Below, one piece after another: positions 11,791-23,166 of a stretch of 64,000 bases of DNA; position 1 is the stretch's first letter; the number at the start of each line of letters is the position of its first letter. The notes under the pieces are model-generated. The model was not told the origin of the DNA and made no database searches. It was given only the letters and a program-made list of their open reading frames with translations. Origin of the DNA: Leptobrachium leishanense. Taxonomy: Eukaryota > Chordata > Amphibia > Anura > Megophryidae. Location: NCBI GenBank assembly GCA_009667805.1, contig CM019065.1, positions 15,388,952 through 15,452,951 of the forward strand, given 5' to 3'. The position numbers were made by a program, and so were the translations under genes.

Positions 11791-12878
11791 AAATTCTCTA
11801 TTGCCTATATCGTAATTTTTCTCTGCAGGTGTCATCTTCCTGGAGAAGAACCCACATGGATGCAATGGTTTCTCAGGACTTTCCCTCTGGGACAGGACAG
11901 CACCTATACCAATCTCGCATGTGTCCAACTCAAGTTGGAACGGCAAACCAGGCTCTGGATGTCTCAGGATGGGTTATGTGATGAACGCCTCCTTGTGCTG
12001 CTCAAAAGCCTGCATGGCTTGAGAGCTCCATACTTGGTTCTGAGCACCCTTTTATGTCATGGCTGTGATGGGAGAGACTACCGATGAGAATCCTTTTATG
12101 AATCTCCTGTAATAGTTTGTGTACCCCAGAAACCTTTGAATAGCTTTTAACCCTTGAGGCAATGGCCATTCATTGATGGCAGAGAGTTTCTGAGGGTCCA
12201 TCTCAAAGCCTTGAGGCGTTATTATATAACCCAAAAAATTAACAGACGTTATGTCAAACAGACAGTTTTCTAATTTGCATTACAACTTGTTCTCCAGTAA
12301 TCTTTGTAACAATGTACGCACATGAACATGGTGTGTTTCCACATCAGGAGAATTGATAAGAATATCATCTAGATAGACAATGACAAAAACTTGCAAAAAG
12401 TCCCTCAAACCATCATTGATGAAGTCCTGAAAAACTGCTGGCGCATTACACAAACCAAATGGTATTCGTAGTGGCCACTTCTCGTGTTGAAAGCAGTTTT
12501 CCATTCATGGTCCTTCTTGACCCGGACTAGATTATAAACACCGCGTAGGTCTAACTTCGAATAGATTTTAGCACCTTTCAGGCGGTCAAAGAATTTGGAT
12601 ATCAGAGGAATAGGGTATCCATTACACACAGTAATTCTGTTTAAACCTCTGTAATCAATGCATTGTCTCAAATCACCTACTTTTTTAGATACAAAGAAAA
12701 ACCCTGCTCCAGCAGGAGAGGAGGAACGGCGAATGAACCCACGAGCCAGGTATTCACGTATATATTCCTCCATTATGTCATTCTCTTTCTGAGAGAAGGG
12801 ATAGACATGTCCCCTTGGAGGCATAGTACCTGGTAACAGATCTATGGTGCAGTCATAGGGTTGTTGTGGAGTCAAGAT
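11790..12878 (-). pseudogene. Ty3/gypsy pol fragment: RT and RNase H
   Basis: Minus-strand blocks in order: GFIRRSSSPAGAGFFFVSKK and DLRQCIDYRGLNRIT, then YSKLDLRGVYNLVRVKKD (motif A), MPFGL-type block read as [17 protein letters not shown] (motif B), [10 protein letters not shown] (catalytic), then FLGYTNYYRRFI and finally [18 protein letters not shown] of RNase H with its aspartate. Frameshifts lie near 12480 and 12250. The upstream side is cut exactly where the BED-hAT terminus begins (12879); the downstream side ends in the Penelope fragment. Protease, gag and integrase are not attached here. Confidence 0.9.
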
Positions 12879-13152
12879 TAGAGATGAGCTGTTCGGTTTG
12901 ATTGGTTCGTAGTTCGCATCGAACATAGCCTGTTCGCAAACTATGAACATTTCCGCTTGTTCGCCACGTGTTTGCCCACACTGCACCACAATGAACTTTT
13001 CCACTGGTCTGAAGCTTGTAATTGACTACAGCTTTGCACCTGACCACAGGTCAGGTGCAAGACAGGTTCAAGACTATGCCAATCACGGCTCAGAGTCCTG
13101 ATTGTGCAAATTTTGCCCAATCATGGGCTCACAGAGCTAAGTCCCGCAGCAC

Positions 13153-13162
13153 ACTATATAAG
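13153..13162 (+). promoter_or_regulatory. TATA box of BED-hAT copy B
   Basis: ACTATATAAGG sits about 270 bp inside the element terminus, upstream of the repeat leader and about 830 bp upstream of the transposase ATG at 13987. It matches the TATA consensus and is the best promoter candidate; the start of transcription is not visible. Confidence 0.5.
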
Positions 13163-13224
13163 GTTTCACACAGCGCTTCAGCACACATTTGAGAGGAGAT
13201 TTGAGAGGAGATTGTTGTTGTGTT

Positions 13225-13960
13225 AGTGTGTGTTCTCACTGCCAGTCTGCCACCAGCTACTGGGGGGTCTCATTTCTACAAAATATCTGGGAATTGTTCT
13301 AATCTGTGTGTTCTCACTGAGACCCAGTATTTTGGGGGTCAGTAATTGCTACAAAATATTTGGGAATTGAGGTGATCTGTATATTGTCACTGCCAGTGCC
13401 ATGCAGTATTTTGGGGGTTAGTAACTTCTACAAAATATTTGTAAATTGAGGTGATCTGTGTCTTGTCACTGCCACACAGTATTTTGGGGGTCAGTAATTT
13501 CTACAAAATATTTGGGAATTGAGGTAATCTGTGTTTTGTCACTGCCACCAGAAACTATTTTGGGGGGGTCAGTAATTTCTACAAAATATTTGGGAATTGA
13601 GGTAATGTGTACCTTGCCACTGCCACACAGTATTTTGGGGGTCAGTAATTACTACAAAATATTTGGGAATTGTTCTAATCTGTGTCTTCTCACTGTCAGC
13701 TATCAGGGGGTTCCACATACTTTTAGCAGATTTCTGAGAATTGTAATCTGTGTCTTGTCAATGTTGCCAGCTATCAGGGGGTCCTATCAGGGGGTCTCAC
13801 TGACTTGTAGCAGATTTCTGCAAATTGTAATTTGTGTCTTGTCACTGCCACCCATCAGGGGGTCTCACTGATATATAGGAGGTTTCTGGAATTGTAATCT
13901 GTGTCTTGTCACTGGCTGCCAGCTATCAGGGTGTCTCACTGAGTTATACCAGAGTTCTGG
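13225..13960 (+). repeat. ~75-bp tandem repeats in the hAT 5' leader
   Basis: The word ATTTTGGGGG recurs at about 13329, 13408, 13481, 13557 and 13632, that is every 73-79 bp, followed by CTACAAAATATTTGGGAATT. Downstream (13690-13960) the unit changes to a form with TATCAGGGGGTCTCACTG. All units contain TGTGTCTTGTCACTGCC-like text. No coding potential; it lies between the TATA box and the transposase ATG. Confidence 0.85.
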
Positions 13961-16121
13961 AAATCTTTAATCTATATATACTCACCATGTCAGAAAGACC
14001 AAAAAGGACAGGCAGACGCTCCCAGACACAGATAAGAGGGCAAGCAGGTTCTGTGTCGGGAGGCTTTGCCTCTGGTCGACGTGGACATGGTGCATCCTCT
14101 GCAGGGGCACACTTGTCCTTTCTAACTGGTGCTGGCGTCTTAAGCAGCAGCAACATACAGAGGATTTGGTGGATTGGCTAACCAGGCCATCCTCATCCTC
14201 TGAGTCCTATGATAGCCAGGCTTGTAGTGCTTTACAGTCCACCTCAGCTGCCAAAGCATCTAATGCAGCCTCCATGTCCACAGCTACTACTGCCGTAGCC
14301 TCACTATCTCACACGGAGTCAGCTGAATTGTTTGACTACAATGAGAGTGACCTGCTGCTTGAGGATGCACAGCAAGTACAGTGCTCTGATTCAATCTCTG
14401 AGGTTGAGGAAGGGAGTATAATCAACCTAGAGGAAGGGGGTGCCAGTGATGACACACAAATAACTGGCACTCATGTTGCCCCAGCAGCTGCAGAATACTG
14501 CCAAGTTGGCTCCAGTGACGAGGAGATAGGGGGTGATGATGACAATGATGATGAGGTCACTGACTCCACCTGGGTACCTGATCGAATAGCGGAGTTAAGT
14601 GAGAAGGAGGAGGCACAACAAACATGAGGCACAACATCCTCTATGACCAAATGTAGCAATAGCCAGTCCAAGGCATCAGATGTCAGAGCTGCTCAGGTGC
14701 AGAGCGCTGTTGTCTCAAAGCACACATCCAGGAACTCTGCTGCCTGGGAGTTCTTTAAGAAATGTGCAGCAGACCCCACCGTTGCTATTTGTAATCTGTC
14801 AGATGAGGCTCAAGCGTGGGAAAGACACCGGACGCTTGGGTAACACATGCTTGAGGCGACATATGACCAGTGACCACCTGCCACGCATCCCGTTGGCTCA
14901 AAACTTTGCATAGGTCCTCCTCCTCCTCATCTGTCTCTACCTCTACTGTATGTCCTGCCATGTCATTGCCTGCTACAACCTCCACTGACAGGGATGATGC
15001 TACAGTAATGGATATACCAGGTCCTTCCTCACAATGTGACAGCATCCCATCAGCTCAAAATTTATGCAGTCAGATTACATTGCCCCAGCTGCTGCAGCGT
15101 AAGAAAAAAATATAGTCCCAACCATCCCCAAGCACAGCGTCTAAATGCCAGCTTAGCAAAATTACTCGCATTGCAGCTGCTGCCTTTCCAGCTGGTGGAC
15201 TCTGCTCCCTTCTGTGAATTTGCTGAATGTGCTGTACCACAGTGGCATGTTCCAAAATGCCATTACTTTTCACGGAAGGCAATTCCAGAACGTGGAAGAC
15301 AATGTTATCGAGTCATTGGGAAAGGCAGTCAGCAGCAAGGTGCATGTGACTTTAGACACGTGGTCCAGCAAGCATGAACAGTGTCATTACATTTCATTCA
15401 CGGCACACTGGGTAACTCTGATTGCAGCTGGGAGGGATCCAAGACGGGGCTCTGTGCTGGAGCTTGTTCATCCACCACGCCTCCAGAAAGCTGCTTGTAT
15501 GAGGTCTGTCTGCTCCACCACCACCTATCCCTCTTCCTCCTCCTCCTTCTTCTGTGTCTCTGGAAAGTGGCAGTAAAACCGATGCCTGACAGGGTCTACG
15601 CAATGGCTCAAGCAAAAAGAAGCCATACTGTGCTTGAGCTGGTTTGTTTAGGGGACAGGAGCCACACCGGGCCAGAAATTCTGTCTGCTCTGCAGGGCCA
15701 GGTGCAGAGATGGTTAACACCACGCCAGCTTCAGCTGGAAATGATCGTCTGCGATAATGGCAGCAACCTTCTCTTCGCCCTACGCAAGGGTGAATTGACG
15801 CATGTGCCATGCCTATCACACGTTCTAAATCTGGTGGTACAATGTTTCCTAACCAGGTAGCCAGGGCTGACAGAGTTTCTCAGCCAGGCCAGAAAAGTAT
15901 GCAGCCACTTCAGACACTCATTCCCAGCAAGTGTTCACCTGGCAGAAATTCAAAGAGAATTCCACCTTCCCACAAACCGTCTGATCTGTGACATGCCCAC
16001 CAGGTGGAACTCGACATTGGCATTGCTGCAGCGTTTGCACAAGCAGCAGAGGGCCATCAATGAGTACCTGTGTGAGTATGGCACAAGGAAATGTTCAGGT
16101 CAACTTGTTTCCCCCCCGCAG

Positions 16122-17515
16122 GCACGCACATAATCTCCATAGGCAATAGAGGTTCTGTTTCCACAGGTGTACTGTGATAGTCCATAGAGACAGCAGGGTC
16201 AGACTCCTCAGGTATGGGGGTCTCGTACTCTATGGGCAGTTCGGGTTCTTCCTCCTCTCCTGCATAGTCCTCCAGAGACTCCCTACCCCTGGGTACAGCG
16301 GGCTTGAGTCTTCTGGGTGCAGGCTTAGGTGTAGGAGGTTTTCTGGGCATATTATTATTATTATTATTATTATTCTTTATTTATAAAGCGCCAGCATATT
16401 CCGCAGCGCTGTACAATAAGCACAGTATAGACAGGGTTACAATACATTGAACAACATTTGACAAACAGTACAGGAGGAGATGAGGGCCCTATTCCCGTAG
16501 GAACTCACAATCTGGGAGGGTTGGGGTTGGAAACAGGAGGAGAGGACTGTAAGGTGAGAGTGATTGATGGTTGCGTCAGTGAGTTGGCATAGACTTGGGA
16601 ACTGGGGGCCTATGAACAGGCTCCCAGTACCTGAGATATCTTTGGAGCAGGCTTGGGCTCAGGTGCGCGAGCTTAGCATTGAGTGCCTCTTTAAGCCCCG
16701 GAGTTTTTTCAAACACAGTCTTTTTCATTGGGGTTTGCTGGGAGACCCTAGCCATCTTGGGTGTGGGAGCTGGCCTTTTTGGGGGTGTTACGGGACAGGC
16801 TGCGAGCCAGTGGTCTCTTGAGGCACAGTAGATACATAGACCCTCTGCCATCCTCCTGGCGCGCTCCTCTGTAGTAAGCGGGCCTCTAGGCTTCTTTCCT
16901 GGGGCAACACACACTTTAGGAAGGGTGCTTCTTAGGGAGGCCATAACAGTCCATAGCTCCTCCGCTACAACGCATAACAGGTGGGCCAGATCTTCCAGGG
17001 CTGTAGCATCCCTGTGGGCTCAGTTGGTGGGCTTTGCATTATGTCAGGGTGGCACCTGGCATTCGCCGTGGTGGGACCCATGTTCAGGTGGTTAGAGCCC
17101 TTTAGGCAGGGATATGCTGGAGGTACCTGGGAGTTAGCTGACTGAGGCAGGTCAGAGTCCATGGCGAGGTACAAAGGGAGCAAGCAAAAGAGTAGTCAGG
17201 ACGTTCCATGGTCTGTGGCTGGCAGCAATGAGGCAAGGTTGGTGGGTCAAGCAGGGTCTGGTACACGGTTGATAGCAGGATAACAGAGAGGGGTCAGAAC
17301 ACTTTCAGGGAATGACTTGCAATGCAAAGCCAAGTTGCAAGGGGAGGATTCTCTTATTGACAGACAGACAGGAGGGTGTGGCATGTGTTTGGTGTTTACA
17401 CTTTGGTTAACCCCTATCAGTGCTGGCAAGGTCTGAGGCAGCACTTTACATGGTTAGCACTGATGTAGGTCTGATTGTTGCACACACGGGTGCTGATCCC
17501 TGTCACTGTCAAGGC
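16122..17515 (-). pseudogene. Ty3/gypsy gag fragment inside BED-hAT copy B
   Basis: On the minus strand 16576-16944 encodes MASLRSTLPKVCVAPGKKPR followed by a CCHC zinc knuckle, CIYCASRDHWLAAC (C-x2-C-x4-H-x4-C), as in gypsy gag and its domesticated relatives. A proline-rich acidic tail is read at 16057-16350. The two are split by a short interspersed repeat at 16351-16570. Sequence at 17180-17515 has no ORF and may be leader or LTR. About 220 bp of hAT coding sequence, present in copy C, is missing at this site, so the insertion came with a deletion. Confidence 0.7.
16351..16570 (+). repeat. interspersed repeat with GCGCCAGCATATTCCGCAGC core
   Basis: An ATT microsatellite (16351-16374) leads into TTTATAAAGCGCC, a GCAGCGCTGTACAA word and, near 16480, GAGGGCCCTATTCCCGTAGG and CTCACAATCTGGGAGGG. 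I recognise this as a widely dispersed amphibian/fish repeat of unclear class. A related 3' part occurs at about 61090-61195 (GAGCTTACAATCTAAGAGGG). Confidence 0.6.
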
Positions 17516-17845
17516 CACAGTCTTTATGCCGACAGCATTCCTGTGGGTCCTACTCAGATCAGACAGGAGGAGGAATATTTAAGTTGTGGGGGCATTGAAG
17601 GTGGGGATTCCTCAAGGGAGGGTTTTGTGTACACAGAAACCCAAGGACTAGTACTTGGCTGGGTGGAGGTAGTGCACGATAGGGTTATCCTTATTGCACA
17701 GGAAGACTCGGAAGCTAATGCCACCTCCATCCAACGCTGGATGGGCTCCCTTATTATGCAAAGCCTGCTAAAGGACCCCAGGACTCGTGCTATCAAGGAG
17801 AGGGATCATTACTGGTTGGCAACCCATCTTGATCCACGATACAAG

Positions 17846-19549
17846 GTATGATAAAGGCACTGGATGCAAGGTTCAATTGTCCCACTTTTATTCAACTCAT
17901 AAAAGCAGCAGGGTACAGCAGCTCATCAAAAACAAACAAAATATCAAAATAAACACCTACACCGTCTATGGAGCCTAAATAAACAACACAATTTCTCTCT
18001 AACAGATACTGGCCAGCTAAGCTGGTTCCCAGTCAAACAGCGTACCTTTTTCTAGCACATAAACGTCAGGAGTTCCTCTCCTCGCTTCATCCAGCACACA
18101 GATTGTCCCTACAACAGCTTTCTCTCTCTGTCTGTAGGTCTGTCGGTCTGTTTGTCTCTTCTCTGGAACCACACACCTATATGGGCAGGGCAGTCTTAAC
18201 CCCTTAAGGACCTCTGACGTACCCTGTACGTCCTGTACTCGGGTCTCCCTTAGACCCGCGGACGTACAGGGTACGTCAGCGGCGCCTAATCCCCCTCCCG
18301 CCCGATACTCACCTCCCTCGCCGGATCCCACGGCGATCTGGCAGGGAGGAAGCCTGCCCATGTGATTTACATGGGCAGGTGAGGCTGATGACGTCGCCAC
18401 GCTGCGTGGTGATGTCATCAGCAGGCGTCCCCATGCTTTTCAATGGAGGGGAGGGGGGGCTCCTTCGGAGCCCTCTATCTCCCCAACCATTGAGGCTAGG
18501 GAGATGCCGTTTGCACCGCTGGAGAGGGGAGAGCCTCCCCTTTCCAGCGGTGTATGGCATTAACCATTTCGCTGCCGGATCACGTTGCGGCGCCAATTGG
18601 CGCCAAAACGCGATTCAAACCTGGAGGGGGGCTGACATCTTGGATGTCAGCCAAGCCTCCAGGTCCCCCCCCACCCACTGACAACCTCACCATATGTGTG
18701 AGGATGTCAGTGGGCCAGTTAACCCTCTAGCTGCCATGTAGAGATAAGGGGATCCTAAGGATCCCTTTATCTCCCGATTCATGGCAGCTAGATGGTCATA
18801 TTTGCCATCATTTGAAAGGCCTGATTATGGCCTTTCAAATGATACCAAACATGACCAGGTTTGGTTTTAAATTTTTTTTTAAAAAAATAAATAAATAAAT
18901 AAAAAATAATAAAAAAATTAAATAAAATAAAAAAATTTGTTTTTTTTTAAAAAGTTTTTTTTGTCTGGGGGGAGTTTAATTAAATAGGACCTAGGCTGTC
19001 ATCTAAAAATAAAAAGCACAAAATGGTCAGAATGAGCGCAGCGCACATAGGTGAACTGTCTCAGCAGTGAAGGGGTTAAAAGCAAACGCATGTAAAAATT
19101 GGGTATTTCTAGTCTCGGGACAAAATTTTAAACCTATTTAGCTGGGGTCGTTTTGGGTGGTTGTAGATTTTGGGGATTAAATTACAAAAAAGTGTGTTTT
19201 TACCATTTTTTTCCTCATATTTCATTTTTTTTTTTATAGTAAATTATTCGATATGATGGAAATAATGGTATTTCTAGAAAGTACATTTAATGGCGGGAAA
19301 AAGGGTGTATAATATGTGTGGGTTGAATAAACGAGTAAGAGGAAAATTTGACCTAAACACTAACAGCGCAGAAACGTAAAAACAGCAGCGGTCACTAAAA
19401 GACGGATTTGTGTAAAACCGCCCGGTCACTAAGGGGTTAATTAGGCCTTGTGTCTGAATTAACCCTTTAGTGGGAAAATAGCATTCCTCAGACGCCTAAT
19501 ATCCCTTTGATCTAAAACCCTGCCCCTCACCCTGTCACAAAGGGTAAAG
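17846..19549. mobile_element. foreign segment in copy B, LTR-like, carrying a piggyBac-type MITE
   Basis: Copy A reads CGATACAAG directly into TTGCAGAGC; in copy B about 1.7 kb lies between these words. The outer parts (17846-18195 and 19441-19549) look like one element split by the MITE. Reversed, it would begin TGTGACAGGGTGAGG, which resembles a gypsy-type LTR start, so a solo LTR is possible. Exact ends and target duplication are not resolved. Confidence 0.45.
18200..19436 (+). mobile_element. piggyBac-type non-autonomous element, copy 1 (1,237 bp)
   Basis: Begins CCCCTTAAGGACC and ends CACTAAGGGG, flanked by TTAA at 18196-18199 and 19437-19440, the target specific for piggyBac-like elements. 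No transposase. It carries several hairpins, for example GTACCCTGTACGTCC with GGACGTACAGGGTACGTC near its start and GACATCTTGGATGTC at about 18634. A second, inverted copy lies in 30354-32972. It also contains the uninterrupted version of the Tc1 insertion site (about 19045-19053). Confidence 0.85.
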
Positions 19550-19587
19550 TTGCAGAGCTCATCCTGCCCGCACAGAGGGAGCACTGG

Positions 19588-20096
19588 ATGAAAAAACTTG
19601 AAGACGCTCTAAAGCGACACTTGTGTAACACCTTTCCAGGCACTGGTAGGTTACCAAGTGATGGCACACGTGCTTCTGAGGCTGCGGATGATCAGAGGAA
19701 TAGTGGTGAAGGCCAGAGCCGCTTGACTGATGCATCTTTACATTTTTTTAGCCCACGACGCCCAGGGACGTCAAATGTAGGCACCCATTGCCAGCGTCTT
19801 CACCATATGGTGCAGGACTACCTAGGGGCAAGGGCAGACCTGGATACCTTTCCAGCAGATGATCCACTGGCTTACTGGGTGTTGAGATTGGATCACTGGC
19901 CAGAACTTAGCCAATATGCTATGCAGCTACTAGGTTGCCCTTCATCTAGCGTACTTTCTGAAAGGACGTTCAGTGCCGCTGGAGGTTTTGTCACAGACAA
20001 AAGAGTGCATCTGTCCACTGACTCAGTAGACCGGCTGACATTTATAAAAATGAATCAGTCCTGGATCAGCAGTTATCAATTCCCTGATGCTGCTTG
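19588..20096 (+). pseudogene. C-terminal dimerisation domain of hAT copy B
   Basis: An open frame of 169 codons beginning MKKLEDALKRHLCNTF and containing DDPLAYWVLRLDHWPELSQ, CPSSSVLSERTFSAAGG and STDSVDRLTFIKMNQSW. This is the Dimer_Tnp_hAT region and parallels 129-647 of copy A, with a premature end after QFPDAA relative to copy A. It is part of the transposase pseudogene, separated from the core by a 1.7-kb insertion. Confidence 0.85.
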
Positions 20097-20261
20097 ACGT
20101 AACAGAATAGATCGGGAATGTCTTCTGCATTCACAAAACCTCCGGCACTAAACTCTTCCACAATACCACAAAAGGGTTACGGTGTGAAGGCACTTGCTGC
20201 CATGAAAGGCGCAATATTTGGGTGCACTGACGTCTTTACCAGATTCCTATCTTTTCAATAT

Positions 20262-20840
20262 AGGACCATATGGTCCACCCCTGCATTCTTCCACAATACC
20301 ACAGAGGGGTTACTGTATGATTGTACTTGCTGGCCTGGCAGTCTGGCACCAAAAGCACAATATCTGGGTGCACTGGCACCCATTACCAGATTCATATATT
20401 TTTAATAAAGGACCACATGGTCCACCCCTGCATTCTTCCACAATACCACAGAGGGGTTACTGTATACTTGCTGGCCTGGCAGTCTGGCACCAAAGTAACA
20501 ATATCTGGGTGCATTGACGCCTTGACCAGATTCATATCTTTTTAATATAGGACCGCAAGGTCCACCCCTGCATTCTTCCACAATACTACAGAGGGGTTAC
20601 TGTATGATAGTACATGCTGGCCTGGCAGTCTGGCACCAAAGGCACAATATCTGGGTGCACTGACGCCTTGACCAGATTCATATCTTTTTAATATAGGACC
20701 GCAAGGTCCACCCCTGCATTCTTCCACAATACTACAAAGGGGTTACTGTATGATAGTACTTGCAGGCCTGGTACCAAAAGCACAATATTTGGGTGCACTG
20801 CCACTGACACCTGTATCAGATTCATATCCTCAGAGGGGTT
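20262..20840 (+). repeat. 140-147-bp tandem repeats in the hAT 3' UTR
   Basis: The word AGGACC...GGTCCACCCCTGC starts at about 20262, 20409, 20549 and 20695. Each unit continues with CTTCCACAATACYACA, GAGGGGTTACTGTATG, GGCCTGGCAGTCTGGCACC and GGGTGCACTG. Single related units occur in copies A, C and D, so this is a regular part of the BED-hAT 3' UTR that expanded in copy B. Confidence 0.85.
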
Positions 20841-21729
20841 ACAGTGTGACAGCACTGTTGGGGACGCTAAAGGATCAATTTTGAAGCACCTCTTGTTACT
20901 TTCATCCAAAGCCTGCATAAGTTTCACCATAATTTAGCCAAAAAATCACTAAACTTTTTCTACGTGGGATGAGCCGAACACCCCCGAGTTCGGTTCGCTT
21001 TCGAACTCAAACTTTCCAAATGTTCGAATTCGAACTCGAACTCGAACTCAATACAAATCAATGGGGCTGAAATTCGATTTTTAGAGTGCCCTCCAAGAGG
21101 GCATATATGCTAGATATTTGCCATAAAAGGTAAATGGGGGTCCGGGTTGTGCCATGGGGGACAGGAAATAAGTACAAAAAGTAAAAAAATAAGTTTTAAA
21201 AGGGACAGTGAGTTTTCCATGAAATAAGGGTTAAAAATAAAAACGAAAAATTCCTTCAAATATCGTGCCTAGGAGGTCCCCATAACATGCCCGTGACGTG
21301 GCGGATTTCTAGGATGTATAGAAACATGTAAAAACCAAAAAATGACATTTCAAATGACGGTAAATGCTTTTCCGTTAATCGATCCATAAACAACTGCTTG
21401 GAGCGGCAGTCTGTATAAAAAGTGGAGACATTTTCGGACACGCAGAAAAAGTTTAGTGATCTTTTGGCTAAATTATTGTAAAACTTATGCAGGCTTTGGA
21501 TGAAAGTAACAATAGGTGCTTTAAAATTGGGCCTTTAGCGTCGGCAACAGTGCCGTCACACCGTAACCCCTCTGAGGATATGAATCTGGTACAGGCGTCA
21601 GTGGCAGTGCACCCAAATATTGTGCCTTTGGCAGGGGTCAAGTCCTGGGAAAAAAAGTGAGGGAACTCACGCACGAATTCCACAACCCCCATTACCTGAA
21701 GAAAATATATATATATATCACGAGTATAG

Positions 21730-21860
21730 CAGTGCATGCCGGTGATACCATTTTTATTGGGTTAACTTTACATTTAAAAGACAAGCTTTCAAGAGTGTAA
21801 ACTGGAAACTATACTGATCAGTGAAAGGTATCACTACGTACAGGTATACTCGTGATTGTG
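21730..21860 (-). other. possible Penelope pseudo-LTR scrap
   Basis: On the minus strand the stretch contains GAAAGCTTGTCTTTTAAATG and an AATAAAAATGGTATCAC word, which resembles the part downstream of the hammerhead GAAA in some Penelope-like elements. It is bounded by the inverted words TCACGAGTATA and TATACTCGTGA. Weak evidence only. Confidence 0.3.
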
Positions 21861-21936
21861 GCAACTGGACTAACGCGTTTTATATATAATCTATCTATAT
21901 CTATATCTATCTATATATATATTATATATTATATAT

Positions 21937-21968
<32 letters not shown>

Positions 21969-21974
21969 CCAGGC

Positions 21975-22538
21975 ACAGACCCCCAGAATAATATACACAA
22001 CACTGAGCCCCCAGAATAATATACACAGCACTGAGCCCCCAGAATAACATACACAGCGCTGAGCCCCCAGAATAATATACACAGCACTGAGCCCCCAGGA
22101 TAATATACACAGCACTGAGCCCCCAGAATAATATACACAACACTGAACCCCCAGAATAACATACACAGCGCTGAGCCCCCAGAATAATATACACAGCACT
22201 GAGCCCCCAGAATAATATACACAGCACTGAGCCATCCAGGATAATATACACAGCACTGAGCCCCCAGGATAATATACACAGCACTGAGCCCCCAGAATAA
22301 CATACACAGCACTGAGCCCCCAGAATAACATACACAGCACTGAACCCCCAGAATAATATACACAGCACTGAGCCTCCAGGATAATATACACAGCACTGAG
22401 CCCCCAGAATAACATACACAGCACTGAGCCCCCAGAATAATATACACAGCACTGAGCCTCCAGGATAATATACACAGCACTGAACCCCAAGAATAATATA
22501 CACAGCACTGAGCCCCCAGAATAACATACACAGCACTG
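21975..22538 (+). repeat. 28-bp minisatellite, about 20 units
   Basis: Unit pattern: AGCACTGAGCCCCC then AGAATAATATACAC. Variants with GGATAATAT and AACATACAC alternate. Because 28 is not a multiple of three, the minus strand is open in all three frames with a cycling peptide; these ORFs are artefacts. Confidence 0.95.
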
Positions 22539-22547
22539 GTTATATGG

Positions 22548-23037
22548 ATATATTTTCCCCAGTTCACATGGATATAATTGCCCCAGCTCATATGGGTATA
22601 TATTGCCCCAGCTCTCATGGATAATGCCCCCAGGTCTCATGGATATTGCCCCCAGGTCTCATGGATATTGCCCCAGGTCTCATGGATATTGCCACAGGTC
22701 TCATAGATACTGCCCCCAGGTCTCATGGATACTGCCCCCAGGTCTCATGGATATGCCCCAGGTCTCATGGATATGCCCCAGGTCTCATGGATATTGCCCC
22801 CAGGTCTCATGGATATGCCCCAGGTCTCATGGATATTGCCCCAGGTCTCATGGATATGCCCCCAGGTCTCATGGATACTGCCCCCAGGTCTCATGGATAT
22901 TGCCCCCAGGTCTCATGGATATTGCCCCCTGGTCTCATGGATATTGCCCCAGGTCTCATGGATATTGCCCCAGGTCTCATGGATAATGCCCCCAGGTCTC
23001 ATGGATATTGCCCCCAGGTCTCATGGATACTGCCCCC
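22548..23037 (+). repeat. 22-23-bp minisatellite (CCCCAGGTCTCATGGATATT)
   Basis: About 21 units of TGCCCCCAGGTCTCATGGATA with small length changes. The first three units have CAGCTCATATGG or CAGTTCACATGG, which is the same word as the array at 28727-29400, so the two arrays share an ancestor. Confidence 0.95.
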
Positions 23038-23101
23038 AGCCCAGCTCACCTTTGCTGCTCCTCTGCCAGCGGCCACGTATTTCCTGCTTCAGCGGCCGCT
23101 G

Positions 23102-23166
23102 ACAGGAAGTGCAGCCGCTCGCCTGGGATCTATGAAACAGCCAGGCGAGCGGCTCCACCTCCTGTC
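23102..23166. repeat. GC-rich hairpin in the hAT-type MITE
   Basis: CAGGAAGTGCAGCCGCTCGC (from 23102) pairs with GCGAGCGGCTCCACCTCCTG (to 23166) around a short loop near GATCTATGAAACA. It follows the minisatellites directly and precedes further short inverted repeats up to 23324. Confidence 0.75.

Larger units (their letters stand above)
13987..20096 (+). pseudogene. BED-finger hAT transposase, copy B (interrupted)
   Basis: This copy retains the N-terminus missing from copy A: an ATG at 13987 in good context (CACCATG) opens MSERPKRTGRRSQTQ. A frameshift near 14160 leads to DWLTRPSSSSES and an acidic stretch. The BED finger near 14760-14880 is damaged. The core survives with LDTWSSKH (about 15354), CDNGSN (about 15747) and LSHVLNLVVQ (about 15818). 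Coding sequence is broken by foreign DNA at 16122-17515, replacing about 220 bp, and at about 17846-19549. The dimerisation domain resumes at 19588-20097 (SERTFSAAGGFVTDKR). Clearly dead; orientation and family are certain. Confidence 0.9.
12879..20965 (+). mobile_element. BED-finger hAT element, copy B (with nested insertions)
   Basis: Starts with TAGAGATGAGCTGTTCGG at 12879, a hAT-type terminus that disrupts gypsy pol. It then has a TATA-like box, a 75-bp repeat leader, the transposase relic (13987-20096), and a 3' UTR with 140-147-bp repeats. Two foreign segments interrupt the coding part: 16122-17515 (gypsy gag) and about 17846-19549 (segment with a piggyBac-type MITE). The 3' terminus is missing: at 20966 the sequence turns into an inverted copy of the same 3' end, so no target duplication is found. 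Confidence 0.8.

Noticed and set aside
18386..18392. CTGATGA word as a second hammerhead
   Set aside because: No GAAA with a matching stem II follows; it is part of a GTGATGTCATCA-type palindrome.
18379..18681. Short ORFs on both strands in the piggyBac-type element
   Set aside because: The region is built from hairpins and the frames are not kept between the two copies as coding sequence.
21922..22640. Cys-rich ORFs of 204-234 codons in three minus-strand frames
   Set aside because: A 28-bp repeat cycles through all frames, so the same peptide appears in each; not a gene.
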